Assembly (NCBI GenBank): GCA_025356695.1
Contig: JANXSE010000445.1
Span: 1-34,101 of the forward strand
Source of the DNA: Betaproteobacteria bacterium
Lineage (GTDB): Bacteria > Pseudomonadota > Gammaproteobacteria > Burkholderiales > SG8-41
Length of the DNA stretch: 34,101 bases
Direction of reading: 5' to 3'
The position numbers were made by a program, and so were the translations under genes. How positions within the stretch are numbered: position 1 is the stretch's first letter; each line of letters opens with the position of its first letter. Under the pieces are notes generated by a model that was given only the letters and a program-made list of their open reading frames with translations, did not search any database and was not told where the DNA came from. This document shows, in pieces, positions 1-7,724 of the stretch.

Positions 1-380
1 GTCATCGAACAATAGATCAACGCCGGATTGATCTTCTGCATGTCCTTGTAGCCGAGCCCCAGCGCTTCAAACGCGCCGGCACGATAGTTCTCGACCATGA
101 CATCGGCACCGGCCACCAACTGCTTCAAAATCACGCGGCCCTTTTCGGTTTTGAGATTGAGCGTGATGGCGCGCTTGTTTGAGCCCTGCGCCAGATAACT
201 GGTGCCCATGTCGCGGCGGTTGAGCTCCTTGTTGCTTCCCGTATTGCGGCTCTGGTCGCAGTCCTCCGGGTTCTCGATCTTGATCACCTCGGCGCCGAGG
301 ACGGCGAGCTGGTAGGCAGCGAACGGGCCGGCCAGCACGTGCGTGAGATCAATCACCTTGATGCCTTCGAATGGTCGCAT
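1..380 (-). CDS. Class III CoA transferase (CaiB/BaiF), N-terminal part
   Basis: This is the first 126 codons of a CaiB/BaiF family CoA transferase; the C-terminal part lies outside the window. The protein opens MRPFEGIKVIDLTHVLAGPF, the usual family start, followed by the GAEVIKIE strand, the SNKRAITLNLKTEKG segment and the VENYRAGAFEALGLGY segment that carries conserved family residues. Family members move CoA between organic acids in the cytoplasm. The start is fixed by GGGGAG about ten bases before the ATG. The substrate cannot be read from the sequence. The fragment of a second such enzyme at the other end of the window shows that CoA-linked acid metabolism is a local theme. Confidence 0.93.
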   Translation of the reverse strand, partial: MRPFEGIKVIDLTHVLAGPFAAYQLAVLGAEVIKIENPEDCDQSRNTGSNKELNRRDMGTSYLAQGSNKRAITLNLKTEKGRVILKQLVAGADVMVENYRAGAFEALGLGYKDMQKINPALIYCSM

Positions 381-530
381 GGAAAATGCTCTCCCCGGAT
401 ATCGCCGCGCAACGGCGCTGCCTGCTGGCTTGATTGTTCTTACCCGCTGTCCGTCGCGTTGGGCACGCGCATCAACGGCCGCCAAGTATACGATACCGGC
501 GCCGCATGGGCGGCGGATCACTGCACGACG
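381..530. other. Intergenic region, probable promoter of the CoA transferase
   Basis: About 150 bases separate the CoA transferase from the DUF2127 gene, both on the minus strand. Read on the minus strand, a TATACT hexamer near 485-492 would make a good -10 element, but no convincing -35 is visible at the right distance. No open frame with a plausible start and no clear terminator hairpin was found. Confidence 0.3.
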
Positions 531-1001
531 CTAACGTGTTGTAGCGGCTTCGCTGCCCCGGGCACGCAACACGCAGTAGAGCATGAAGGTAACAACGGTG
601 ACATTCACACTCAGCGTCAGGACCGTCAGCCAATTGGTGTGCTCGACCAGCTCGAAAATCTCAAACGGAATATAGAAACCTCCGCTCAGCGCGGCAAACC
701 ATTCCGCCCAGCGGCGGGCATGCCACAACCCGTAGGCTTCGACAAAACGCACGGTCGTATAACCTGTGGCACCGGCCGCCAGCAATGTCAGGCGCGCATC
801 CGTCAACTGATCCGCCCAAACCAGAAAAATATACGGATAGTGTGCGGCCGGATTCAGGTGGGCGCGGCTGATCAGGTGCTCGGCGATGCGCTCGATGTCG
901 TGATGCAACAGCGAAAGCAGGCCGAATCCGGCCAGCAACACCAACGCGCCCTTGGCGGCTTCAATCAGCGCAACGGTACGCAGCGCGTTAGCTAAACGCA
1001 T
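531..1001 (-). CDS. DUF2127 family membrane protein
   Basis: A small integral membrane protein of about 156 residues that matches the DUF2127 family by overall pattern: a short basic N-terminus (MRLANALRTVALIEAAKGAL), a hydrophobic helix with LLAGFGLL, a His-rich loop (LLHHDIERIAEHLI), then paired helices around the FVEAYGLWHARRWAEWFA motif and a final C-terminal helix. The function of the family is unknown. The frame is open upstream to a TTG at 1052, only a few bases after the TMEM175-like gene. The ATG at 1001 gives the usual family N-terminus, but its ribosome site is weak, so the start is uncertain. It probably forms one transcript with the upstream genes. Confidence 0.78.
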   Translation of the reverse strand: MRLANALRTVALIEAAKGALVLLAGFGLLSLLHHDIERIAEHLISRAHLNPAAHYPYIFLVWADQLTDARLTLLAAGATGYTTVRFVEAYGLWHARRWAEWFAALSGGFYIPFEIFELVEHTNWLTVLTLSVNVTVVTFMLYCVLRARGSEAATTR

Positions 1002-1058
1002 TCCACACCGGATTGGCGCTGGCGCCTGCCTGAAGTTGACCTGGAAGAACAAGCACAG

Positions 1059-1643
1059 TCATTGGTCTTTACCGACCAGCACCCGCTCGATCCGCTTGTC
1101 CGGCACCAGCCACATCAGCGCGACAAAAACATAAAGGCCAATCGATATCCATTGCGACCAGAACGCTGCCGGAATCGCAATCAGATAGGTCAGCGGCGAC
1201 AAGCGGCCCTTCCAGTCCGGGCCGATCGCTTTCCTGAGAATCGAGTCAGCCCCCTGCGAAGCGATGATGACCTGCTGCAATATCCAGTAGGCAACTGCCG
1301 ACATCAACAGCACCGCGCCATAGACGGCAGCGGCAGCGGGCGCAAAATGGTTCTCGCCCATCCAGCCGGTGGCAAACGGAATCAGAGACAGCCAGAACAA
1401 CAGGTGCAGGTTGGCCCAGAGGATCGCGCCGTTCACCCGCTCGCAGGTATTCAGCATGTGGTGGTGATTGTTCCAGTAGATGCCGATGTAGACGAAGCTC
1501 AGCACGTAACTAAGGAACACCGCATAAAGCGGCGCCAGTGCTTCGATGCCGTCGCCGTGCGGCACCTTCAGTTCCAGTACCATGATGGTGATGATAATGG
1601 CGATGACGCCATCGCTGAAAGCCTCGATCCGGTTGGATTCCAT
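1059..1643 (-). CDS. TMEM175-family (DUF1211) putative potassium channel
   Basis: The 194-residue protein carries the family signature RxxxFSDGV at residues 5-13 (R5, F9, S10, D11) in the first membrane helix, then the HHHMLN segment after helix 2 and further hydrophobic helices, six in total as expected for one bacterial TMEM175 repeat. Bacterial members have been shown to form tetrameric potassium-selective channels in the inner membrane; assignment here rests on the signature and topology. Start: the ATG lies three bases after the stop of the upstream VOC gene, so the two are likely co-transcribed. DUF2127, another small membrane protein, follows directly. Confidence 0.88.
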   Translation of the reverse strand: MESNRIEAFSDGVIAIIITIMVLELKVPHGDGIEALAPLYAVFLSYVLSFVYIGIYWNNHHHMLNTCERVNGAILWANLHLLFWLSLIPFATGWMGENHFAPAAAAVYGAVLLMSAVAYWILQQVIIASQGADSILRKAIGPDWKGRLSPLTYLIAIPAAFWSQWISIGLYVFVALMWLVPDKRIERVLVGKDQ

Positions 1644-1646
1644 AAA

Positions 1647-2069
1647 TCAGTCCTCGCTCGACCACTGCGGATTCCACACCACTTCCCAGAGATGCCGGTC
1701 GGGGTCCTGAAAGTAGCCGGCATAACCGCCCCAGAAGGTGTCCTGTGCTGGTTTGACGATCGTTGCCCCCGCCTGCTTCGCCTGTGCCATCACCGCATCG
1801 ACTTCGGCTTTCGACGCCACGTTGTGCCCGATACTGAGTTCGGTGGCACTCGCCGGCTCCAGCGGCAGGCCGCTGTCGTGTGCGAGGCTGAGACGCGGCC
1901 ACAGCGCGAGCTTGAGACCGGCCTGCAGATCGATGAAGACGACCGCCCCGTGTTCGAATTCTGTGCCGATAATGCCGGCGGTTTTGAAACCAAGGCCATC
2001 GCGATAAAATTCGAGCGCGCGTTCAAGGTCGTCAACGCCGATGGTGATGACGGTGATGCGCGGTTTCAC
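1647..2069 (-). CDS. VOC (glyoxalase/bleomycin-resistance) superfamily protein
   Basis: A 140-residue single VOC domain with two beta-alpha-beta-beta-beta units. The first unit shows DDLERALEFYRDGLGF (residues 13-28); the second shows FWGGYAGYFQDPDRHLWEVVWNP (residues 112-134 as one block), whose E129 is at the usual metal-ligand position. The substrate is unknown; the family includes glyoxalases, dioxygenases and fosfomycin- or bleomycin-binding proteins. The start codon is GTG (AAA CCG CGC follow), and the ribosome site before it is weak. It ends three bases before the TMEM175-like gene and is probably in the same transcript. Confidence 0.85.
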   Translation of the reverse strand: MKPRITVITIGVDDLERALEFYRDGLGFKTAGIIGTEFEHGAVVFIDLQAGLKLALWPRLSLAHDSGLPLEPASATELSIGHNVASKAEVDAVMAQAKQAGATIVKPAQDTFWGGYAGYFQDPDRHLWEVVWNPQWSSED

Positions 2070-2088
2070 TCGCGGCGCCCTCTCTGCA

Positions 2089-2460
2089 TCAGGCGATCTT
2101 GCATGAAATCAGGGCATCCTCGTCGAACGAATACACCGCGCACAGGCGGTGATAACCGTCGGCGATGATCACCCTGCCGCGTGCCGCATCCCTGACCAGC
2201 AGCAAAGGCGACACCGCCTTGCCGGCCAGAATCTTCTTCTGGTCCTTGTCCACATGGCTGTTGCTGACGCCCAGCAGGGTCAGGCCCGACGCCCTGAATA
2301 TGTCCTTGGCCTTGAACGCCGACATCGGTGCGCGTCTCAGTTTATTCACCAGCACAGCGGCGGCGGCCTCGTCGTAAATCAAACCGAGATAGGAAAGCGC
2401 CGCCGGATAGTCATGCTCCTCCGGCTCCTTCAGCCAATTAATTACGGTATCCTTTGCCAT
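2089..2460 (-). CDS. Small stand-alone ParB/sulfiredoxin-like domain protein
   Basis: A 123-residue cytoplasmic protein of unknown function. The N-terminal half begins MAKDTVINWLKEPEEHDYPA. The C-terminal half has VSPLLLVRD (about residue 84 on) and IIADGYHRLCAVYSFDEDA, which resembles the ParB/Srx fold nucleotide-binding core (a vsPLllvr strand, then a DGyHRl helix). There is no HTH, so it is not a partition protein. The start is chosen because GGAG sits six bases before this ATG; the frame is open further upstream without a better signal. It lies in a run of small minus-strand genes. I recognise the general shape as a conserved hypothetical of Proteobacteria, but its reaction is unknown. 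Confidence 0.78.
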   Translation of the reverse strand: MAKDTVINWLKEPEEHDYPAALSYLGLIYDEAAAAVLVNKLRRAPMSAFKAKDIFRASGLTLLGVSNSHVDKDQKKILAGKAVSPLLLVRDAARGRVIIADGYHRLCAVYSFDEDALISCKIA

Positions 2461-2494
2461 AGTCACTCCGCGTCTACGCTGCAATTCGATTGGT

Positions 2495-2881
2495 TCACTT
2501 CGATGTGGCGGCCGCGCGCGCAGGCGCACGCACCCGCTTCAACTCGCCATACAGCCACGCCCCGCTTTCAAGTGATTCAGCGGCGCCGCATTTGACCCGG
2601 TAAGGCTGCCCGCTCAGGCTGCTTTTCGAAGCGGCGAGGTCGATGAATTGTTCGGTACTTTGCACCTCGCCCCTGCCCTCGAGATATTCGAGCTTGCGCA
2701 AAAGATGCGACTTCGCCTCGGCGGCGGTATACCACAGGCCGTTACGGCTGAACTCGCAGCGCGATTCCTGCAGTTTTACCATCAATGCGTCGATTTCGGC
2801 ACGCGCCGGCGCTGCCAGCGGCGCGGCGCTGGACGAGTGCGTGAAATACAGCGTCAACAGCAAGATCGGGCAAAATCGCAT
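2495..2881 (-). CDS. DUF5329 family exported protein
   Basis: A 128-residue protein with an N-terminal signal peptide (MRFCPILLLTLYFTHSSSAA, cleavage probable after the SSSAA/PLAA stretch). The mature part contains AEIDALMVKLQESRCEFSRN, WYTAAEAKSHLLRKLEYL, STEQFIDLAASKSSLSGQPY and ESGAWLYGEL, the pattern of the DUF5329 family. The function is unknown; location is likely periplasm. Two Cys residues (in RCEFSRNG and VKCG) could form a disulphide. The start was chosen for the signal peptide; it lies seven bases after the upstream gene's stop, so the two are coupled. Confidence 0.82.
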   Translation of the reverse strand: MRFCPILLLTLYFTHSSSAAPLAAPARAEIDALMVKLQESRCEFSRNGLWYTAAEAKSHLLRKLEYLEGRGEVQSTEQFIDLAASKSSLSGQPYRVKCGAAESLESGAWLYGELKRVRAPARAAATSK

Positions 2882-2888
2882 CGTGGAA

Positions 2889-3689
2889 TCAGTTCGCTTC
2901 AGGCGGGACCGGCCGTCCCGAACCGCTCTGCAATTTTTGCAATTCGGCATATACGGCATCCGCCAGTCCGCGATTGGAAGACATCGCTGCAAGTTCGGCT
3001 TTTGAAATCCAGTCCTGCGCCGCCCGATAGGCACGCTTCTGCTCCGACAGGCGTTGCTGTTGTTCACGCAGACCGGCGAGGTCTTTGACTACAACCACAG
3101 CGCATGCCGGCAGTTTCGACAATTTCAATTGCACCCGGCGCCGGTGCTCTTCCAGCAACTCGCGCGGTGCCGTGCTGTAAGGCTTGAAAACAGCATCGAT
3201 CGTCGGTGGCGATTTCAAAATGCCGGCCGACTGCGCGTTACTGGTCACCACAAAGTTTCCATCCTCGAATTCCGTCACAAAAGAAACGCAGTGTTTCGTC
3301 TTCAACATGCCCAACACCCAGCGCGGCGTGTCGATCCAGCGCAGGTTGAGCAAGCCGGCGCAGAGCTTCTGCAGCACCCGATCCATGCGCGGTTTGACCT
3401 GATAGTACTCCATACCGGTAGCACCATCGACGGACAAATGCGTGCGGACCATGGCGCGCGCGATCACCGTGGTCGGGTTATTCGTCAGCGCCGGAAATTC
3501 GAGGTCGGCCAGATAGTTGAAGCCGCAGCTTGCCGCCCACGTCCTGATTTCAGCGTAGGCCGGCAGATCAAGATGCGTAAATTCCGCATCGGGCACGCAG
3601 ACGAAATCCAGCGGCGCCGCATAAGTTGCTTTCAGTGACTCCAGAATCCGTACCGCCGCGTCGCGCGGCGTTTTCGGTTGCGGCATCAT
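2889..3689 (-). CDS. Hypothetical protein, 266 aa
   Basis: I do not recognise the family. The protein is soluble, has no signal peptide, and starts MMPQPKTPRDAAVRILESLK. The middle (about residues 45-160) looks like a mixed alpha/beta domain (FNYLADLEFPALTNNPTTVIARAMV, in two blocks; FVTEFEDGNFVVTSNAQ), and the C-terminal third is helical and charged, with a probable coiled coil at LREQQQRLSEQKRAYRA. The start ATG overlaps the stop of the GNAT gene as ATGA, so translation is coupled. DUF5329 follows after seven bases. Base composition is like its neighbours and the frame is intact. Confidence 0.7.
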   Translation of the reverse strand: MMPQPKTPRDAAVRILESLKATYAAPLDFVCVPDAEFTHLDLPAYAEIRTWAASCGFNYLADLEFPALTNNPTTVIARAMVRTHLSVDGATGMEYYQVKPRMDRVLQKLCAGLLNLRWIDTPRWVLGMLKTKHCVSFVTEFEDGNFVVTSNAQSAGILKSPPTIDAVFKPYSTAPRELLEEHRRRVQLKLSKLPACAVVVVKDLAGLREQQQRLSEQKRAYRAAQDWISKAELAAMSSNRGLADAVYAELQKLQSGSGRPVPPEAN

Positions 3690-4360
3690 GTCGAAACCTG
3701 CCTTGCCGCCGACAGACGCGAGATCTGCCGGCCCGCGCCGTCAAAATTTTCGGGTTTAAGCCACTGCACGTACGCATCGCGAAGCGCCGGCCATGCGCCA
3801 TCGGTCATGGCGAACCATGCCGTGTCGCGGTTCTCGCCCTTGACGACCATGTGCTGGCGGAAAATACCTTCATAAGTGAAACCGAAGCGCAGCGCCGCGC
3901 GCCGCGACAGCTCGTTGCGTGCATCGCATTTCCACTCGAAACGACGGTAACCAAGTTCTTCGAATACATAAGACGCCGTCAGAAACAGCGCCTCGGTCGC
4001 CACCCGTGCGCGCGCGATGGCCGGCCCCCACAGGATGTTGCCGATCTCGATCACGCCGTGTTCCGGCGTAATGCGCATCAGGCTCTGGCGCCCTTCGCAG
4101 CGCCCGCTCGCGCGATCGATCACCGCAAAAAAAAGCGGATCGTCCGAAACCGCAGCCTGCTTCAACCAGGTATCAAAACCTGCGCGCTCCTGTGGCACGG
4201 TAAAGAGATAACGAAAACGCGCCTCCGCACCGGGCGCCATGGACGCTGAAAACAACGAATCGCCATGACCGGCTGCGAGCGGCTCAAGCCGGCAATACGC
4301 GCCGGTCAAATTTACGCGCCCGGGGCGCGGACAACCATTCCATGCAGCGAGATTGTTCAT
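3686..4360 (-). CDS. GNAT family N-acetyltransferase (RimJ/RimL-like)
   Basis: A 224-residue acetyltransferase. Visible GNAT parts are the beta strands around PLFFAVIDRASGRCEGRQSLM (in two pieces, residues 75-95), the acetyl-CoA-binding turn region WGPAIARARVATEAL (residues 111-125), and the helix-strand block NELSRRAALRFGFTYEG (149-165), typical of RimJ/RimL-type enzymes. The usual role is acetylation of an amine on a protein, amino acid or antibiotic with acetyl-CoA; the acceptor is unknown. It heads the run of minus-strand small genes and overlaps the next gene by four bases. It diverges from the aminotransferase gene across 77 bases that must carry both promoters. Confidence 0.88.
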   Translation of the reverse strand: MNNLAAWNGCPRPGRVNLTGAYCRLEPLAAGHGDSLFSASMAPGAEARFRYLFTVPQERAGFDTWLKQAAVSDDPLFFAVIDRASGRCEGRQSLMRITPEHGVIEIGNILWGPAIARARVATEALFLTASYVFEELGYRRFEWKCDARNELSRRAALRFGFTYEGIFRQHMVVKGENRDTAWFAMTDGAWPALRDAYVQWLKPENFDGAGRQISRLSAARQVST

Positions 4361-4437
4361 GCCAATTTTCCATCAACAACCGTTCAATTGGCTGACAGCC
4401 TACCACTAGCCGCGCATTTGCTACCATACACCTCAAC

Positions 4438-5805
4438 ATGAAACCCGATTCCCTCGAAGCCCGCGACGCGCAGTCGGTCATTCACGGCCTGACCAATCTC
4501 AAACGCCACCTCGAACTCGGCCCGACGGTGATCGAGCGCGGCCACGGCGTGTGGGTCGTCGACAATCACGGCCGCGAATACATCGAGGCAATGTCGGGCC
4601 TGTGGTGCATTTCGCTAGGCTACGGCGAGCAGCGGCTAGCCGCGGTGGCAGCCAAACAGATGGAGCAACTCGCCTACTACCCGCTGATCAGCCACAAGAG
4701 CCATCCGCAGGCGATCGAACTGGCGGAAAAACTGCTGGCGATCGCACCCGTGCCGATGTCGCGCGTGTGGTTTGCCAATTCCGGCTCCGAAGCCAACGAT
4801 TGCGCAATACGTCTGGCCTGGTATTACTGGAATGCCGTCGGCAAGCCACGAAAACGCAAACTGCTTGCGCACCAGCAGTCCTACCACGGCAACACCATTG
4901 CGACCGCGAGTTTGTCCGGCGTCGGTTACAACCACGAAGGCTTCGGCCTGCCGCTGCCGGGTTTTCTGCATGCGGCCTGCCCGCACTACTATCGCGGCGC
5001 GCACGAAGGCGAAAGCGAAGCAGCCTACACGCAGCGGCTGCTCGTCGACCTCGAGACACGCATCCTTGCCGAAGGCGCCGATACCATCGCCGCGTTCTTC
5101 ACCGAACCCATCATCGCCGCCGGCGGCGTGATCGTGCCGCCCGCGGGTTATCTCGACGGTCTGCAGAAACTGCTGAAGAAACACGACATCCTGCTCGTCT
5201 GCGATGAAGTCGTCACCGGCTTCGCACGCACTGGCGAAATGTTCGGCGCGACGACGATGAACATCGTGCCCGACATGCTGGTCTGCGCGAAGGCGCTGTC
5301 CTCCGCCTATATTCCGATCTCGGCGCTGCTGATCAACGAGCGCGTGTTTCAGGCCATCGCGCGGCAAAGCGACGAACTCGGCGTGTTCGGCCTCACCATG
5401 ACGTACTGCGGCCATCCGGTGGCCAGCGCGGTGGCGCGCGAGGCCATCCGCATTTACGAGGAAGAAGACTTTCCGGCACGCGTACGCAAACTCGAAGCGC
5501 CCTTCCTCGGCGGCTTGCGCGAACTCAGGTCACACGCACTGGTCGGCGATGTGCGCGGCAAGGGGCTGCTCGCCGGCGTCGAACTGGTGTGGAACAAGGG
5601 CACGCGCGAATCGTTTCCACGCGAACGCAAAATCGGCGCGATCTGCGCCGCCATCGCGGAAAAAAACGGACTGATCCTGCGCGCCATCGGCGACACGCTG
5701 GCGCTGTGTCCGCCACTGGTGATCAGTGAGGCGGAAATCGGCGAGTTGCTCAAGCGGCTGGAAAAAGCGCTCAACGAAACCGCGATGACACTATCGGACC
5801 GTTGA
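4438..5805 (+). CDS. Class III PLP-dependent aminotransferase (omega-amino acid:pyruvate type)
   Basis: A full-length 455-residue fold-type I aminotransferase. Landmarks are the FANSGSEAN phosphate-binding loop (112-120), SYHG (148-151), FFTEPIIAAGG (220-230), DEVVTGFARTG with D256 that contacts the PLP ring nitrogen, and K285 in MLVCAKALSS, the Schiff-base lysine. Class III members move an amino group from omega-amino acids, diamines or amines to pyruvate or an oxo acid in the cytoplasm. Assignment to the omega-amino acid:pyruvate branch is from overall pattern and is moderate; names such as aspartate aminotransferase family would fit equally. The ribosome site before the ATG is weak. It is a single plus-strand gene between divergent and convergent neighbours. 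Confidence 0.94.
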   Translation: MKPDSLEARDAQSVIHGLTNLKRHLELGPTVIERGHGVWVVDNHGREYIEAMSGLWCISLGYGEQRLAAVAAKQMEQLAYYPLISHKSHPQAIELAEKLLAIAPVPMSRVWFANSGSEANDCAIRLAWYYWNAVGKPRKRKLLAHQQSYHGNTIATASLSGVGYNHEGFGLPLPGFLHAACPHYYRGAHEGESEAAYTQRLLVDLETRILAEGADTIAAFFTEPIIAAGGVIVPPAGYLDGLQKLLKKHDILLVCDEVVTGFARTGEMFGATTMNIVPDMLVCAKALSSAYIPISALLINERVFQAIARQSDELGVFGLTMTYCGHPVASAVAREAIRIYEEEDFPARVRKLEAPFLGGLRELRSHALVGDVRGKGLLAGVELVWNKGTRESFPRERKIGAICAAIAEKNGLILRAIGDTLALCPPLVISEAEIGELLKRLEKALNETAMTLSDR

Positions 5806-5828
5806 GCAGCCCGCTCGCGGTGGCGCAG

Positions 5829-6686
5829 TTACTGGTTCTGCATCCACGCTACCGATTCGCGGATCCACGCGCCCACCGCGGCACCGCTCTGTTCCGGCGG
5901 CATCAGCGGCGACAACTGGTTCTTCGGCAGCAGTTCGCTCAATGCGACTGCGGCCGAATGCGAATGCGCCGCGTCGTTGCCCGACATGATGCACGCCGGC
6001 ACCTTCATCGCAATGACCTGTTCGCCGCTTGCCCCCGAGGGCATGGTGTCGTTGAACAGCGTGTCGCGGCTGCGTTCGAGGATGCGGATGTAATGCGCCA
6101 TGTCCTGCCTGACGAATTCATCGGCCAGCGCCGGATCGTTGGCCAGCGCCGCTGAAAACGGGCCGCCCGAAGGATCGCCACGCCAGAAGGTCTTCAGTTC
6201 TTTCGCCCGCTCAAGAGCAGCGGCAAGCCCGTGCTCGCGCACATAGGCGATATGACCGTCGAAAAAGCCGCGCCCCTTGTGCATCCAGCGATAACCGCCG
6301 ACAGGCCAGTGCAGCAGCAGACCACGCACGCGTTGCGGTGCGCTATGGCCGATCGCCAGCGCCACCGACACGCCCATGCAACCGCCGAGCACATACGCGG
6401 TGTCGATCTTGAGATGATCGAGCAGACCGGTTGCCTGCCTGACATAAGCCTCCCAGGTCAGCGGCTCGAGCCGCCCGCCGGAATCGCCGGCCTCGCGGCG
6501 GTCATAGGCGATGACCTGAAACTGGTCGACCAGCGCGTTCAGCGGCAGCAGTTCTTTCCAGGCGCCGCCGGCCGACCAGCGCATGATCGAGGAATCGAAG
6601 CCGCCGGGGGCGAGCATCAACAACGGCGTGCCGCTGCCGGTGACCTGATATTTTGTTTTGATGCCGTCTATGGTTGCGAAAGGCAT
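5829..6686 (-). CDS. Alpha/beta hydrolase with Cys nucleophile
   Basis: A 285-residue alpha/beta hydrolase. The oxyanion region is LLMLAPGGFDSS (22-33), followed by VIAYDRREAGDSGG (58-71). The nucleophile elbow is G101-G102-C103-M104-G105, so Cys replaces the usual Ser. SGNDAAHSH (235-243) is the strand 6/7 acid region. The final helix region (from about 258) lacks the usual catalytic His, leaving H241 or H243 as candidates. It may therefore be a dienelactone-hydrolase-like or non-canonical enzyme, or not a hydrolase. The start is fixed by AGGAAA eight bases before the ATG; the frame is open far upstream but without support. It follows the EthD-like gene by 29 bases, likely one operon. Confidence 0.9.
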   Translation of the reverse strand: MPFATIDGIKTKYQVTGSGTPLLMLAPGGFDSSIMRWSAGGAWKELLPLNALVDQFQVIAYDRREAGDSGGRLEPLTWEAYVRQATGLLDHLKIDTAYVLGGCMGVSVALAIGHSAPQRVRGLLLHWPVGGYRWMHKGRGFFDGHIAYVREHGLAAALERAKELKTFWRGDPSGGPFSAALANDPALADEFVRQDMAHYIRILERSRDTLFNDTMPSGASGEQVIAMKVPACIMSGNDAAHSHSAAVALSELLPKNQLSPLMPPEQSGAAVGAWIRESVAWMQNQ

Positions 6687-6715
6687 GTTGATTTCCTGGA
6701 AATTCGAAGCGGACG

Positions 6716-7459
6716 TTATTTGACTGCCGGCCACAGCCGCACACCGAGGTGCGGCGAGCCGTGCGAATGGGTCAGGTGCGGGATAAAGCGTTCGGTCCAT
6801 GCCGTCATTTCCGGATAAAGACCGCTCATTTCTTTCATGGCCGCGTTGCGCACGTCGAACGAGGTGAATTCGTACATGACGCCGTGTTTGGCCCAGCCGG
6901 TGACTGAGACCATTTTGCGCAACGCCACGCAGCCCGGCAGTTTGCCCAGCGCCGGCATGCGCCAGCGTGCGTACCAGGCAAGGAGTTCGTCTTCGGCCGC
7001 CTGGTCGTTGCCGTTGAAACTGCCGAGTTGTATGCACGGCGCCGGTACACCGCCATCCGGCCGCGTTTTGATTTCGGGGCCGTTGATGCGCGCTTCTTCT
7101 GTAAACAGGCTGATGCGCTCTTCGCTGCGCAGCGCCAGCATCTTTCGGTCGCCGGCCGTCACATCGGCGTCACCCGCGTCGTCACCGCCTTTGACAAAGG
7201 AATCAAGCGGCCGCGAAAACGCGTGCGAACTCGCCGCACCCAGGATCAGGATGTAATCGTTGCCCTTCGGCACCGCAGGATCGCTGGTGGGACGGATGCG
7301 CGAGGGAATCTCATATTTCTGCACCTCGTAATGCGCCGCCCACAACACGCCCGGGCGCTGTGCGAGCTTCTGCATAAACCCGCCATGCAGCCACTGCAAA
7401 TACGCGTCGCGCGAATGGCCGGCAAGGTTGTACCAACTGATCATTAGTGAACGGTCCAC
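6716..7459 (-). CDS. Protein with two EthD-like (dimeric alpha/beta barrel) halves
   Basis: A 247-residue protein of unknown function. Each half looks like a ferredoxin-like alpha+beta unit: the first has YLQWLHGGFMQKLAQRPGV followed by HYEVQK, and the second has LLAWYARWRMPALGKLPGC followed by HGVMYEFTSFD. Together they suggest an internal duplication of an EthD- or stress-barrel-type domain. Such domains form small barrels that hold or process hydrophobic or aromatic substrates. The start is GTG at 7457-7459, chosen because AAAGGAAA lies six to seven bases upstream; an ATG five codons further in is the alternative. The downstream alpha/beta hydrolase is likely its partner. The family assignment is from pattern only. 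Confidence 0.75.
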   Translation of the reverse strand: MDRSLMISWYNLAGHSRDAYLQWLHGGFMQKLAQRPGVLWAAHYEVQKYEIPSRIRPTSDPAVPKGNDYILILGAASSHAFSRPLDSFVKGGDDAGDADVTAGDRKMLALRSEERISLFTEEARINGPEIKTRPDGGVPAPCIQLGSFNGNDQAAEDELLAWYARWRMPALGKLPGCVALRKMVSVTGWAKHGVMYEFTSFDVRNAAMKEMSGLYPEMTAWTERFIPHLTHSHGSPHLGVRLWPAVK

Positions 7460-7724
7460 GGGATTTCCTTTTTTTGTTTGGCTGGCGGCCACCGAAAGCG
7501 ATTGCTGCCTCGCTTAGGGCTCTTCTTGTCCGGCTTCCGAACTTAGCCGCGCCCTGCAGTGCGTGTCAAGGCCTCGCGTGCGCCGGGCGATGGCCCTGTC
7601 AGTCGGGTTTTGTAGGCGGATTTCCTACAAAAAATTTGAAAGCACGCCCACTGTGCCGGCCGCATGCGCCCTGTAGAGTGTGAACCGTCGTAACCACGCA
7701 ATCCAACCGCAACCTGGAGGATTT
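7460..7724. other. Divergent intergenic region
   Basis: This 265-base region must hold the promoters for the EthD-like gene (minus) and the small acidic protein (plus). No credible coding frame is seen. The clearest element is the palindrome at 7608-7632, described separately. It is followed by an A-rich stretch (AAAAAATTTGAAA). Confidence 0.5.
7608..7632. promoter_or_regulatory. Palindrome TTTTGTAGG-N7-CCTACAAAA, candidate operator
   Basis: Two perfectly complementary 9-base arms flank the 7-base centre CGGATTT. The arms are about one helical turn and a half apart, as for a dimeric regulator. There is no T-run after it on either strand, so it does not look like an intrinsic terminator. It lies about 93 bases before the small acidic protein's ATG and about 150 bases before the EthD-like gene's GTG, so either gene could be its target. 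The binding protein is unknown. Confidence 0.45.
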
